Shown here: in pieces, positions 11,585-21,425 of the stretch
Numbering within the stretch: position 1 is the first letter of the stretch
Layout: every line of letters starts with the position of its first letter
DNA from: Crossaster papposus
Lineage: Eukaryota; Echinodermata; Asteroidea; Velatida; Solasteridae
DNA: 64,000 bases
Assembly: GCA_037893245.1 (NCBI GenBank)
Contig: JBAIAA010000252.1
Coordinates: forward strand, 340,501 to 404,500
Direction of reading: 5' to 3'
Position numbers and translations under genes: made by a program
Notes under the pieces: generated by a model
The model's database searches: none
The model's input: only the letters and a program-made list of their open reading frames with translations
What the model was told of the DNA's origin: nothing

Positions 11585-12717
11585 TTTTCCTTTGACAAAT
11601 ATATGCTGGGTGGCAGACAGCTTCTAAAGTTAACCCCAACTCTTGAGGGGGTGCAACCCTCCTCTTAATAGGAGGAGTCAGGACTGTTAAGGTTAATTTT
11701 CATATTTAATGAACAGAAAGTGAATAGACTAAATACAAATAGAGTTGTACAAAAATTAGTTTACTGTTGCAAACAAAAAGAGATGGGCAACACATATTTT
11801 TTATGAAATTATAGTTCTTAGTGATTTAGAGTCATGGTTTTACCACTATGCAACTCAAGCCATGTACAATATTTGTAAATATGTAAAATTGGAACGATCA
11901 TATTTAATAACCAATAATCCTACAAAACAGGGGGGAAATCTTTCAAAAAGAGTGGGGTAAAAAGCTGAAAAATGAATGAAAGTGGTCCTTAAAAATTGAA
12001 CATGTATGTATTACAACAGTACCGTTGTAGGTTTTGTAATGTTTACAAATTAATGTGTTAGAAATGATACAGAAACAACTGCATGGGAATTGTTTTTCTA
12101 CTGAAGATATTTTGAATTACACAGAATAAGTTCTAATTCACATGAGCTTCCCGAGCATGTTAAGTTTTTCTGATAACAAAAAACAAAACATATTTCTCCT
12201 CTTTTCAAATTATCAAACTGAACAAAAGGAAATGATGTACAGTTGTAAATAATGTATTTGATTGGACCTTTATAAATTGTAGTAATTGTCCTTTATAGTT
12301 AATAGCTATTGTTTCCTATAAGGTAGACAAAAAATGAGTGATTTTTCTCTGTAAGTACAACCTAATAATTACTATTTTTATATTTTGATGGTTAATTGTA
12401 ACCATGGTGAAATTTGATGTTTTAAAATATGGACAATTATGTTTTTCACTAGACGAACTTTATTCTTGACGTTTAGGGGATTTTTTTGGGAGCGAAGACA
12501 ACATTTCTGACATATGAACAACTTTTCTTTCCATGATATTGCCTGTATTAATGATTTAGTGCATGAAAATAACTGTTGGTAAATCTTTGGTAAAATGTCA
12601 AAATGTGGAACATATTTGAGAGATATACCCTGAAAATGCAGTCGTTACAGTTTGTTTTACTGAGATATTCCATAATAAAGCCTTTATTTGCATTTACTGT
12701 TAAATAAAAATGCCTCT

Positions 12718-12870
12718 ATCTAAAGACCAGTTCATTCTTCACGCAAATATGAAAGCAAAGCAAATTTAACGTTGAAAAAACAACGTTCGTTGTGTTCAAC
12801 CTTTTCAAATTTGAAGCTCGCAAACGTGCCCTGCCTTGACGAAAGGCTAAGAATGAACCGAGGTTTAGAT
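12718..12870. mobile_element. Small inverted-repeat element
   Basis: The left end ATCTAAAGACCAGTTCATTC is matched by the reverse complement of the right end (GAATGAACCGAGGTTTAGAT) with few mismatches, over about 150 bp. It sits directly after the proposed unc5 poly(A) signals. It is probably a decayed MITE. Confidence 0.55.
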
Positions 12871-13122
12871 GGTCGTTACGCATGAGGTCTGTAAGACCTA
12901 TTTCTAAATCACACAGTGTACATTGCTTGTTTACATTATAACAAAAAAAGCCTATTATTGAAGCATGCTAGTTGTACATTTTTGCGCTTTTTTAAAAGCT
13001 TGTTTATTTTGAGGATAAAGTTTCTTTTGTTTCATTGGTTATTGAACTTTCTCATTGGCTTAAAATTGAATGTATAAAATGAATGATTGTACACAGATAA
13101 TGATCATGGAATCTTGGTTAAA

Positions 13123-13279
13123 TGTGACCCAGCACGAGTAAATGAGACCCTTTGAGGCAAAAATTAAAATTCAGATTTTGATTTCATCATTAAAAGCTAA
13201 ACAAGCATTAAATGATGAAATCAAAATCTCAATTTTCATTTTTGCCTCAAAGTGTCTCATTTACTCGTGCTGGGTCACA
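13123..13279. mobile_element. Hairpin MITE with near-perfect arms
   Basis: TGTGACCCAGCACGAGTAAA at 13123 is matched exactly by TTTACTCGTGCTGGGTCACA ending at 13279. The match continues inward through TTTGAGGCAAAAAT and GATTTTGATTTCATCATT, so most of the 157 bp folds as one stem. It is non-coding. The high arm identity suggests that it is young or maintained. Confidence 0.8.
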
Positions 13280-14261
13280 AATGTTATGTCAATTCAAAAG
13301 GGAAACTAGCTCTTCTGATTTTCCGCTGTTGAATATTGATGTTAAAATTATTTTTAGTTGTATACAAGCAGTATTCTTTGAATTGATTTGATTGATTCTT
13401 TGAATGTTTAATGCGTCATTGACATGGATCATGAAACAGTTGTACACTACAAGTGTGAGAACAAAACTACAAGTGTCATTATCTTGCGTGTATTTATGCT
13501 CTTTGTTTTTAAATACAAAGTTCAGAATTGTGTTCACCAATTACATGGTACTTTTACAATTAAGAGATGATACTGCATGAAGATTGCTTATAATGCCGCA
13601 TATTTGTTGTCGTTTTTATTTTAAAGGCAAGTTTAATGTTTTTTTAAGCAGTAATGTTTACTTTCAGTATTTTAGCAAATTAATTTTTGTTTGTTCTGTC
13701 AAAATTGATGACATTTCATGTTGTTTATTGATAAATACGGATGCCATGGTTTTCAGCATTATAAATATTCATAATTAAATAATAACGATAATCTACAGTT
13801 AGCATTTACTGTTATCCAGTGTGTCTTTTGATTAAGAATCAGCGGTGAATTATCAAGATTTTTTTTTTTTTTTAGTTGACTTTGGCACAAAACTTATCAA
13901 TGAATACATAAATACCCAATGAATACTACCCGGTACATTTGCATATCACCATTTGTTCGTGTTTTAAACCAGAGATTTTGTCCCCCAAAAGCTTGCAGCT
14001 TTTTAAGGGGATTGTTTGCCTAATGTAGATGGGTGTTGGTAATATTACTCGCAATAATCTTCGATATGGTTAAGTATGAATATTCATGACAACGAGTGAT
14101 TATTATGTGACGTCAGAGCTGTATACAAATATGTTAATGAGAAGTTTGAAGAAATAAAATACAAAATAATTATAATCACATGCAATAGTGTTTGCTTTTA
14201 TGTAGTATTGCCAATGGTAACAACGAATTGTGAGTGACAAAATCCCCACCCTAAGGCTTAA

Positions 14262-14301
14262 AAAACGTGACCAAACCCCGACATAAAATCTGGGGCAGGG
14301 G
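14262..14301 (-). repeat. Dispersed 40-bp repeat, copy 1
   Basis: AAAACGTGACCAAACCCCGA followed by CATAAAATCTGGGGCAGGGG recurs in reverse complement at about 19517-19559 in the MADF gene intron with few changes. It is probably a fragment of a larger dispersed repeat whose ends are not visible here. Confidence 0.55.
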
Positions 14302-14956
14302 GTCGGGGGGGGACACAAATTGATAGGCGCATTACTCATAGCCGGCCGGCGACGCTAGCTGTGTACACTTTGCTTTTAGTCGTTCCTCCTAAACCCCGCC
14401 CCTTAAATGTGATTGGATAGTTAACCCTTCTCTCGTTGTCCCTGATTGGCTGCAAGTGTGGTCACTGCATTATGCGAGCTAGAATCACAAAGGTCACATG
14501 AGGGCGCACTCATTTTCTACCGGTGGAAAATAGGAGCAACCTCGTTACAACGGCTACGATTTTGCTGCGCCCCATGTTTTTCCATCATGCATTGCGCGAT
14601 CACTAGTGAAGGAACGCACACGCGCCCCCGGTGTGTAGTCGAGCTAAAATGGGAGCAACCTGCAGAGAAAAATTGTCCTCAGGGCTTACTTTATTTTCAA
14701 ACTCCAAGGGCAGCTTTTTCTCTATTCTCTATTTAATATCTCGGGAAACATCAACAAATGCACAGACCAAAATTACAAAGAATACATAAAATAAAAGCTT
14801 TAGATACAAAACATAATAACCAAGACAAAAACAAAATGACATTTAGCTCCCGAAGGATTACCCACAAGAAACATTGTTCCTGTCGAGGGGTTCTCCAAGC
14901 TGAATTGTAGTGATATTTATTGGTCCCCCTATATTTCCTATTAAACTGCATGTGAT

Positions 14957-15154
14957 AGGCCTATTGTATTCCTGTAAAATATCTTTGTACGTCTGTAAAT
15001 ATTATGTTTTTTAATTTTGTGTAAATGTTGTTGTATTTATAATGGACTGTTATTTTATTTAATGATGTAGGCCGGGCCCCAATGAAAACCAGTTTTTAAA
15101 CTGTTTGGGCACACCCTGGGTAAGAAATGGAACCAATAAATAAATAAATAAATA
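14957..15154 (+). mobile_element. 3' tail of a CR1/Jockey-like LINE
   Basis: The segment reads ATGATGTAGGCCGGGCCCCA, then ATGAAAACCAGTTTTTAAAC, then a direct AATAAATAAATAAATA tail at 15135-15154. This layout (GTAGGCCGG-type 3' UTR ending in an AATAAA tandem) is typical of CR1/L2-like LINEs in marine invertebrates. No reverse-transcriptase sequence is attached, so it is a 5'-truncated remnant on the + strand. Confidence 0.5.
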
Positions 15155-15228
15155 CTAGCTAGTCTTCCGTATGTGATTCCCTCGACCTCGACCTCGATCC
15201 CAGGGTGTCGAACAGCGCCCTCACCGAA

Positions 15229-16999
15229 ACTTTATTTTTTTTATTTATTGTAATCTTTAAAAAGGGTAGTCCTTTTCAGTTAACAAACTGCTTTCCAAAG
15301 GAGCCCTCTAATTATAAGAATTACTGATCACTATACCATTTCATAAATAAATTATTTTAAATAATTTGAAATATTAGAGCCTATTTAAAAATTGATAGAT
15401 TAAGAAACACATAGATTAAAAATGGATACAAACATAGTTTGAACCGGTTGAATCATTTTTTTAAAAAATAAAAAATGATGCAGAAAGTGCAGATACAGAT
15501 ACATGCTTGGGTCTAATCATGTACCATGCAGCAGATATAGCCACACAGTACATGCAAGTCAAACTCGGGAAGTGCCGCATTAGTCATCAAAAATAAAAAA
15601 GACAACAGTCTCCAAGGCCCAAGCATGTAATCAAACAAATAGAAATACATGACAGATGCAAACAGACTACACAAATATGATAAATTTAAGTTAAAATGTG
15701 TTTTTTTAGGTTTAGTTTGAAGGTCATCAAGGATGGAGACTGTTTGAGTATAAGGGGTAAATCATTCCAAATCTGACCACCTGAATATTGGAACATTCGT
15801 TTACCGGAATCCGAGTTAACAACGTTGAAGGCAATATTATTTTGGGAATTGTGACGAGTATTGTGAGTATGAACACCAATATGAGATTGAATCTTAGTAG
15901 TTAAATATTGTGGTCCTAAACCATTAACACAGTTGTACATTAAATTAGCATTGAAATACAAATTGCGTTGGCGAACTGTCATCCAGCCAAGTTTCTTATA
16001 TAAATCCTCAGTATGCATATCTCTAATTTGACATCCCAAAACCATTCTAGCTGCACGATTCTGAAGAATTTGAATCCTTTTAAGATACTTCTCGTGAGTA
16101 TTTGACCACACCGGTAGACAATAATCAATGTGTGGGAGAACAAGTGTATTGTACAAAATTTGGAGAGTGAACTTGTCAACAAACTGACGCAACCTATTTA
16201 TAACTCCAAGTTTCTGAGCAATTTTACTCCCAAGGTTATCAATATGTCTACTCCATTTCAGATTTGTATCGAACCAAATGCCAAGATATTTAAATTCAGT
16301 TACCGTCTCAAAGGATTCATCATTAAGCCGCACTTGAAAACTGTCAGCAAGTTTGGTTTTCTGAGGGGAACCAAAAAGCATAGCCTTGGATTTAGAAACG
16401 TTCAGAGTACGTTTGTGAAGACACAACCAGTCAGCAATCCCAACAAGCTCTTCATTAAGAGTATTTTGAATTTCATTTGTATGTTTCGCACTATACAATA
16501 GGGCAGTGTCATCGGCATATAACACAATCTTACTCTGAGTGATAACAGAAGGCAAGTCATTAATAAATATGATGAACAATAGGGGTCCAAGTATTGACCC
16601 CTGAGGAACCCCATGTGTAACAGTGTTGCAGTTAGATTGCACAGAATCAATAACGACCACTTGCCCACGATCAGACAAATAATTAGCAAACCAAGCTAAT
16701 TCGTTATCACAAATTCCATAACTAGATAATTTAGCTAGTAACATCTCATGGTCAACTGTATCAAATGCTTTAGTTAGGTCAAAAAAAACAGCACCAACTA
16801 AATTTCCCTTGTCAATACTGGATAGAATAAAATCGGAGACATCAATATTAGTGGTCAAAGTAGAGTGGCATGGTCTGAATCCAGATTGCACATTGGATAA
16901 AAGTTGTTGATCATGCATATGGTTATAAATCTGAGTGTGTACCGCCCTCTCTAAAATTTTAGAGAGAACTGGCAACACTGAGATGGAGCCGTTTTCCAA
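15229..16999 (-). mobile_element. 5'-truncated non-LTR retrotransposon (CR1/Jockey-like)
   Basis: The minus-strand open frame 15686-16999 (437 aa) is intact and encodes reverse transcriptase: SGFRPCHST, FFDLTKAFDTVDHEML, the HGVPQGSILGPLLF motif and the catalytic VLYADDTALL box. The thumb follows (LGIWFDTNLKWSRHI, LPHIDYCLPVWSN). The frame begins inside the RPISVLP-type motif, so the AP-endonuclease and the first RT blocks are gone. This is the usual 5' truncation. The 3' UTR runs to an A-rich tail at about 15229-15246 (T-rich on the + strand). The open frame is uninterrupted, suggesting a fairly recent insertion, but the copy cannot move by itself. Confidence 0.88.
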
Positions 17000-17162
17000 A
17001 CCTCAGCTTTGTTTTCGTCCACAGGCTTTATTCATGCAGTTTAGAAATGGTATGAAGCCGGAAAACGAAGCCGAATCCAGGGGTTTGGAAAAAAACCTGC
17101 TGAGGTTAAAAATACCAAATGACAATTACCAACCTCGTCCATATAGGTCTTGCTTTATTTTT

Positions 17163-17304
17163 AACCTCGTTTCCAAAAGCAGCAGCTGTGTCGGTGATGG
17201 CGCTGCTCACTCCCTGGAAACGAGGTTGAGAAAATCCCTGGTCCCCCGGGGGACCAGGGAATATTACATACGGGGGACCAGCTAATATAGGGGACCAGCT
17301 AATA
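17163..17304. repeat. Inverted repeats in front of the MADF gene
   Basis: AACCTCGTTTCCA (17163-17175) is matched exactly by TGGAAACGAGGTT (17215-17227). Directly after comes a perfect 26-bp palindrome (17235-17260) whose centre is GGTCCCCCGGGGGACC. The half-unit GGGGACCAGCTAATAT is then repeated twice (about 17273-17304). This lies 200-340 bp before the MADF start codon. It may be part of a foldback element or of the promoter. Confidence 0.7.
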
Positions 17305-17498
17305 TCGCAGATAATGGCCGTCGCCATGCATCTTGCACGCGCGTCGCAGATATGTCCCAGACTGCATTGCGTGTAGCCATTATATTCTGTGCACACGTAC
17401 GTACACATGCATATCATATCAGGCGCGCCATGCAGAGCACAAAGTCGTAAAAAAAAAACGAAGCACAGTTCGGAAAAACCGTCGCAACAGCATCCTAA

Positions 17499-20400
17499 AT
17501 GGCCGCAGACAATCGAAATAACTCGCATGTCAGCAACTACGAGTTGATGGAGACAATTCGCAAGTACGAGACGATCTACAACTCGTCCAGCGAGTACCAC
17601 AAAAACGGGAAAATGTTAAAAAAAGACGCCTGGGCCGCGGTGGCTGACGAGCTCAACATCGATATCGCCGAGGCGCAGAACAGATACGGCAACATAAGGA
17701 CTGTGTTCTCGCGTTATCTCAAGACGATCAGGCGGCAACAGGCTGGAGGGGGTGGGCCCGGGACCTTCAGATTGGGGGAGGATGTCCCCATAAAAGATGG
17801 CTTTGAATATCTGAGATGGCTAATCAGTCACATCAAGCCAAGAAACTGCATAGGTGAGCAAGGTAGGCTAGCACAGTAGCATGCCTAGGTTGTGAAACAA
17901 AACTTATTAATTATGCTGACTAGACCTGCTATGTATCGCTATAAATCGCTATGTATTTTGCAGCAAATTTGTCTTACCTGGCTTTACTCTTTAGTGATAC
18001 ACATTCTTCTTTTTGCCGTGCACGGTGACCTCGAGATTAGGGTTTATGACATAGCCATAGGACATAGCGATTTTTATCAGAAAATAGATAGTGTTTGAAA
18101 ATCCATCAAAGCGTGGCGGTATGAAAATACCTAACACAGTAACAAAATACCTCCAAATTGCCTAAATAGCCTTCAGATGTATTTGTGTCCAAGATCAACT
18201 CCCGGGGCTTCAGGGGTACTCACGATCAATTCTTGACTTGCAAATCCAGAAAACTTGACGACGAAATTTGAGCAAGTATACTGCACTCTTGTTGTTTGCC
18301 ATTTGCACCAAACTGGATGGTGCGTGCCGACTGTACCATAGGTGCTCTGCGATGTCACAGGTCGCAGTGTATCTGCAACCAGCATGCCATAGCAAAACAA
18401 CAAAGTCATAGCCATTCATTCACTGCTGATGCAGCGCGGTCACACATTACGACATGCACATGACAGCGCTGAATTCATGCTGCGACATTTGTGAGAAATT
18501 TGTTTTTGGAAATGGTGCATCAAAAAATCATCATTAACAGCATCAATAAACGTGAATGGTTCGTCATGAACAGGACCTAAGGGTGTGTAATTTGACCCCA
18601 AAGTCTGGCCTCACTGTTGACATTGACGCACCTCCCATGGGGGTCTGAGGGTGCGTCATACAATTGATAGGTGCATTTTAAGTCTCGGGTCTCGACTATG
18701 AATTTTTAAGGAGAATTAACTTCTATGAATGAGTTCCTGGCTCGTCCGCCACAAATACGCCATCAGGCACAAACATTGGGGCCTTACCTTGCTTGTTCCT
18801 TGAAGCACCTGGCTTGTTCCTTGAAGCACCTGGCTTGTTCCTTGAAGCACCTGGCTTGTTCCTTGAAGCACCTGGCTTGTTCCTTGAAGCACCTGGCTTG
18901 TTCCTTGAAGCACCTGGCTTGTTCCTTGAAGCACCTGGCTTGTTCCTTGAAGCACCTGGCTTGTTCCTTGAAGCACCTGGCTTGTTCCTTGAAGCACCTG
19001 GCTTGTTCCTTGAAGCACCTGGCTTGTTCCTTGAAGCACCTGGCTTGTTCCTTGAAGCACCTGGCTTGTTCCTTGAAGCACCTGGCTTGTTCCTTGAAGC
19101 ACCTGGCTTGTTCCTTGAAGCACCTGGCTTGTTCCTTGAAGCACCTGGCTTGTTCCTTGAAGCACCTGGCTTGTTCCTTGAAGCACCTGGCGTGTTCCTT
19201 GAAGCACCTGGCGTGTTCCTTGAAGCACCTGGCTTGTTCCTTGAAGCACCTGGCTTGTTCCTTGAAGCACCTGGCTTGTTCCTTGAAGCACCTGGCTTGT
19301 TCCTTGAAGCACCTGGCCTGTTCTTTGAAGCAGGAAGAAGGTGAAATAATCAAGGAAAGATGGGTTTCTAGGCAATTGTTGGCACAAGATGTAAACAACA
19401 AATTTGTACATGTCGTGAAGTGTGCACGGGATGCAGATATGAATAAACAACAAATGGGGTTCGATCATTTATCGTAAGGTAAAATTCGGATTTGGTGTTT
19501 GATAAAGTGTTTAATACCCCCTGCCCCATGTTTTATGTCGGGGTTTGGTCACGTTTTTCAAGCCTGGAAGTAAATAAAATCAAATTTACCATAATTATTA
19601 CAGAAAACCAAGAATCTGAGGAGGGGGACGACAGCACAGCCACGTGGTCAGGCGGCATGATGCTTGAAGACGGATTTGAAGATTCAGGTAAAACCTACAT
19701 ACCTTGAAAAAAACAATGACTAGAACCTGCGTCCTCAAACTGAGCTATCCAGCCATATGTTGGCAGTTCCCCAAATTAGTCAATATCTTCCCCTGACCCC
19801 TCGGCTCTCGCACTAGAAAGCCTGACAAACTTCAACAACTGCACATATTTAATAATTATAGGTTTTGAACCTAACAGTACTAAACCTGCCGAACTTCAAC
19901 TTGTTGAAGTTTGATTGACTTCATACAGATGGGTCTATGCAGTGTTCAGGATCAGGGCTGTGATGACTGGTCGTTGGTTCTGTGTGTTGGGTTATGTTTG
20001 AGTGGGGATACACATGGTGTACACATCACAATTACAGTTGGCGAGGAACTGTGCTGTGACCGGCCTGAGCTAACTCGTGAATAAATGTCTGTGCATTCCC
20101 TCGAACTCGAACATTTTTACAAGTCTCATGCCTTTCTGCCCTGAACCTCACAAAATTCAACAGGGTCTCTCCGGGCATTGTGCACTGAGTCAAACAAAGT
20201 CCAACAACAAGTTGCTAACGTTTGGAACAAAACCTGCCAAAACCTGCAGTTGGAGTTTGATGGGCTTGGGGTAGTTAGATTTGAAGCAGCAAATAAATTT
20301 CCCAAATCAGGAGTTAAATTCTTATTATGGCAAAGAGATGTAGCCACTAGATACATGTAGATCCATCCATGTATCTTTCAGAAAAATGAGGTCTGGTTCC

Positions 20401-20962
20401 CCGACTTCAACAGTGGCATGTAAATGTAACATTTCAGATCTCCAGGATAAACTATCATGGCTGTATTGGCTGTTTTTATAACCCTCCAGTATCGGGCCAA
20501 GCTGAAGAGAATAGCACCATCCAGTCAATTAGTCACACTCCGAGTCAAAGTCGTCTGGCACCCAGGCCAACAAAGCGCGGTTTCCATACCACCACCCATT
20601 CATCACTGAAGAAATACGTCAAATCTAAGGCCAGGCATCCTGTGTTGGCGGTGAGCACACTCAGGAGAACCACGGATGAAAGTGGGGGCAATTCAAACAC
20701 TAACGATGAAGACATGATGTTCTGTATGGGACTTGTGCCCAAGATGCGCAGGTTGCCCGATAGGTACAAAACTGCAGCCCAACTCCGGATTCTGCAGGTT
20801 ATCTGCGACTTGGAGTGTTCAGACAGTGTGCCTGTGACGCAGTTACCTGCCCAGACTGCGGTCATCTTCCCATCTCAGGGTAGGACTTGGCAACCACAGG
20901 GTGTGACACTCACACAGGCAGGGCAGAGCTCAGATGTCCAGCCTACTTCTCTTCATCAGTGA
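17499..20962 (+). CDS. MADF-BESS domain protein (putative transcription regulator)
   Basis: Three exons: 17499-17853, 19604-19687 and 20490-20962, joined in phase 1 with donors GTGAGC and GTAAAA and acceptors TTACAG and CTCCAG. The product is 303 aa. Residues about 13-110 are a MADF domain (Myb/SANT-like DNA binding): LMETIRKYETIYN, then DAWAAVADELNI, then RYGNIRTVFSRYLKTIRR. Residues about 219-254 are a BESS motif (DEDMMFCMGLVPKMRRLP, then LRILQVICDLE), the protein-interaction partner of MADF in Adf-1-type factors. The middle is Ser/Thr-rich and basic. The start ATG at 17499 is the first in frame before MADF. The target genes are unknown. MADF-BESS genes are abundant in invertebrates and this looks like an ordinary host copy. 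Confidence 0.88.
18792..19334. repeat. 21-bp minisatellite, 26 copies, in MADF gene intron 1
   Basis: The unit CTTGTTCCTTGAAGCACCTGG repeats with almost no variation: 25 full copies plus a last divergent partial one ending GAAGCAGG. Two neighbouring copies carry CGTGTTCC instead (about 19190-19215). As 21 is a multiple of three, several frames stay open on both strands and give false peptides such as LACSLKH and CFKEQAR. No start or splice context supports translation. Confidence 0.97.
19517..19559 (+). repeat. Dispersed 40-bp repeat, copy 2
   Basis: CCCCCTGCCCCATGTTTTAT followed by GTCGGGGTTTGGTCACG is the reverse complement of the segment at 14262-14301. It sits 45 bp before the second MADF exon. 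Confidence 0.55.
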
Positions 20963-20995
20963 TGGACAATGTAGAACTCGCATCAAACACATGCT

Positions 20996-21425
20996 CCCCG
21001 TCCCCCCGCACCCCATCCCAACCCCCACCCCATCCCAACCCCCACCCCATCCCAACCCCCACCCTATCCCAACCCCCACCCTGACTCCCCAGTCCCCACC
21101 CTGACTCCCCAGTCCCCACCCTGACTCCCCAGTCCCCACCCTGACTCCCCAGTCCCCACCCTGACTCCCCAGTCCCCACCCTGACTCCCCAGTCCCCACC
21201 CTGACTCCCCACCCCCACCCTGACTCCCCACCCCCACCCTGACTCCCCACCCCCACCCTGACTCCCCACCCCCACCCTGACTCCCCACCCCCACCCTGAC
21301 TCCCCACCCCCACCCTGACTCCCCACCCCCACCCTGACTCCCCACCCCCACCCTGACTCCCCACCCCCACCCTGACTCCCCACCCCCACCCTGACTCCCC
21401 ACCCCCACCCTGACTCCCCACCTGA
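20996..21425. repeat. C-rich three-part minisatellite after the MADF stop codon
   Basis: Three adjoining blocks are present: about four units of a 17-bp ACCCCATCCCAACCCCC type, six units of the 20-mer CTGACTCCCCAGTCCCCACC (21081-21200), and twelve units of the 19-mer CTGACTCCCCACCCCCACC (from 21201). The blocks clearly derive from one another. The minus strand is a dense G-run array (GGGGTGGGGAGTCAGGG), able in principle to form G-quadruplexes. It starts about 35 bp after the MADF stop, so it is probably in the 3' UTR. Confidence 0.95.

Larger units (their letters stand above)
10532..12717 (+). other. unc5: Likely unc5 3' UTR
   Basis: No coding potential is seen after the unc5 stop. Two AATAAA hexamers lie at 12674-12679 and 12703-12708, giving a possible 3' UTR of about 2.2 kb. 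A hAT MITE (11361-11584) and a degenerate repeat (about 10560-10830) are inside it. The end point is inferred; a shorter UTR is possible. Confidence 0.45.

Noticed and set aside
18716..19477. Long open frames of 180-250 codons on both strands over the 21-bp repeat
   Set aside because: They exist only because 21 is a multiple of three. They lie in an intron of the MADF gene and code pure heptapeptide repeats.
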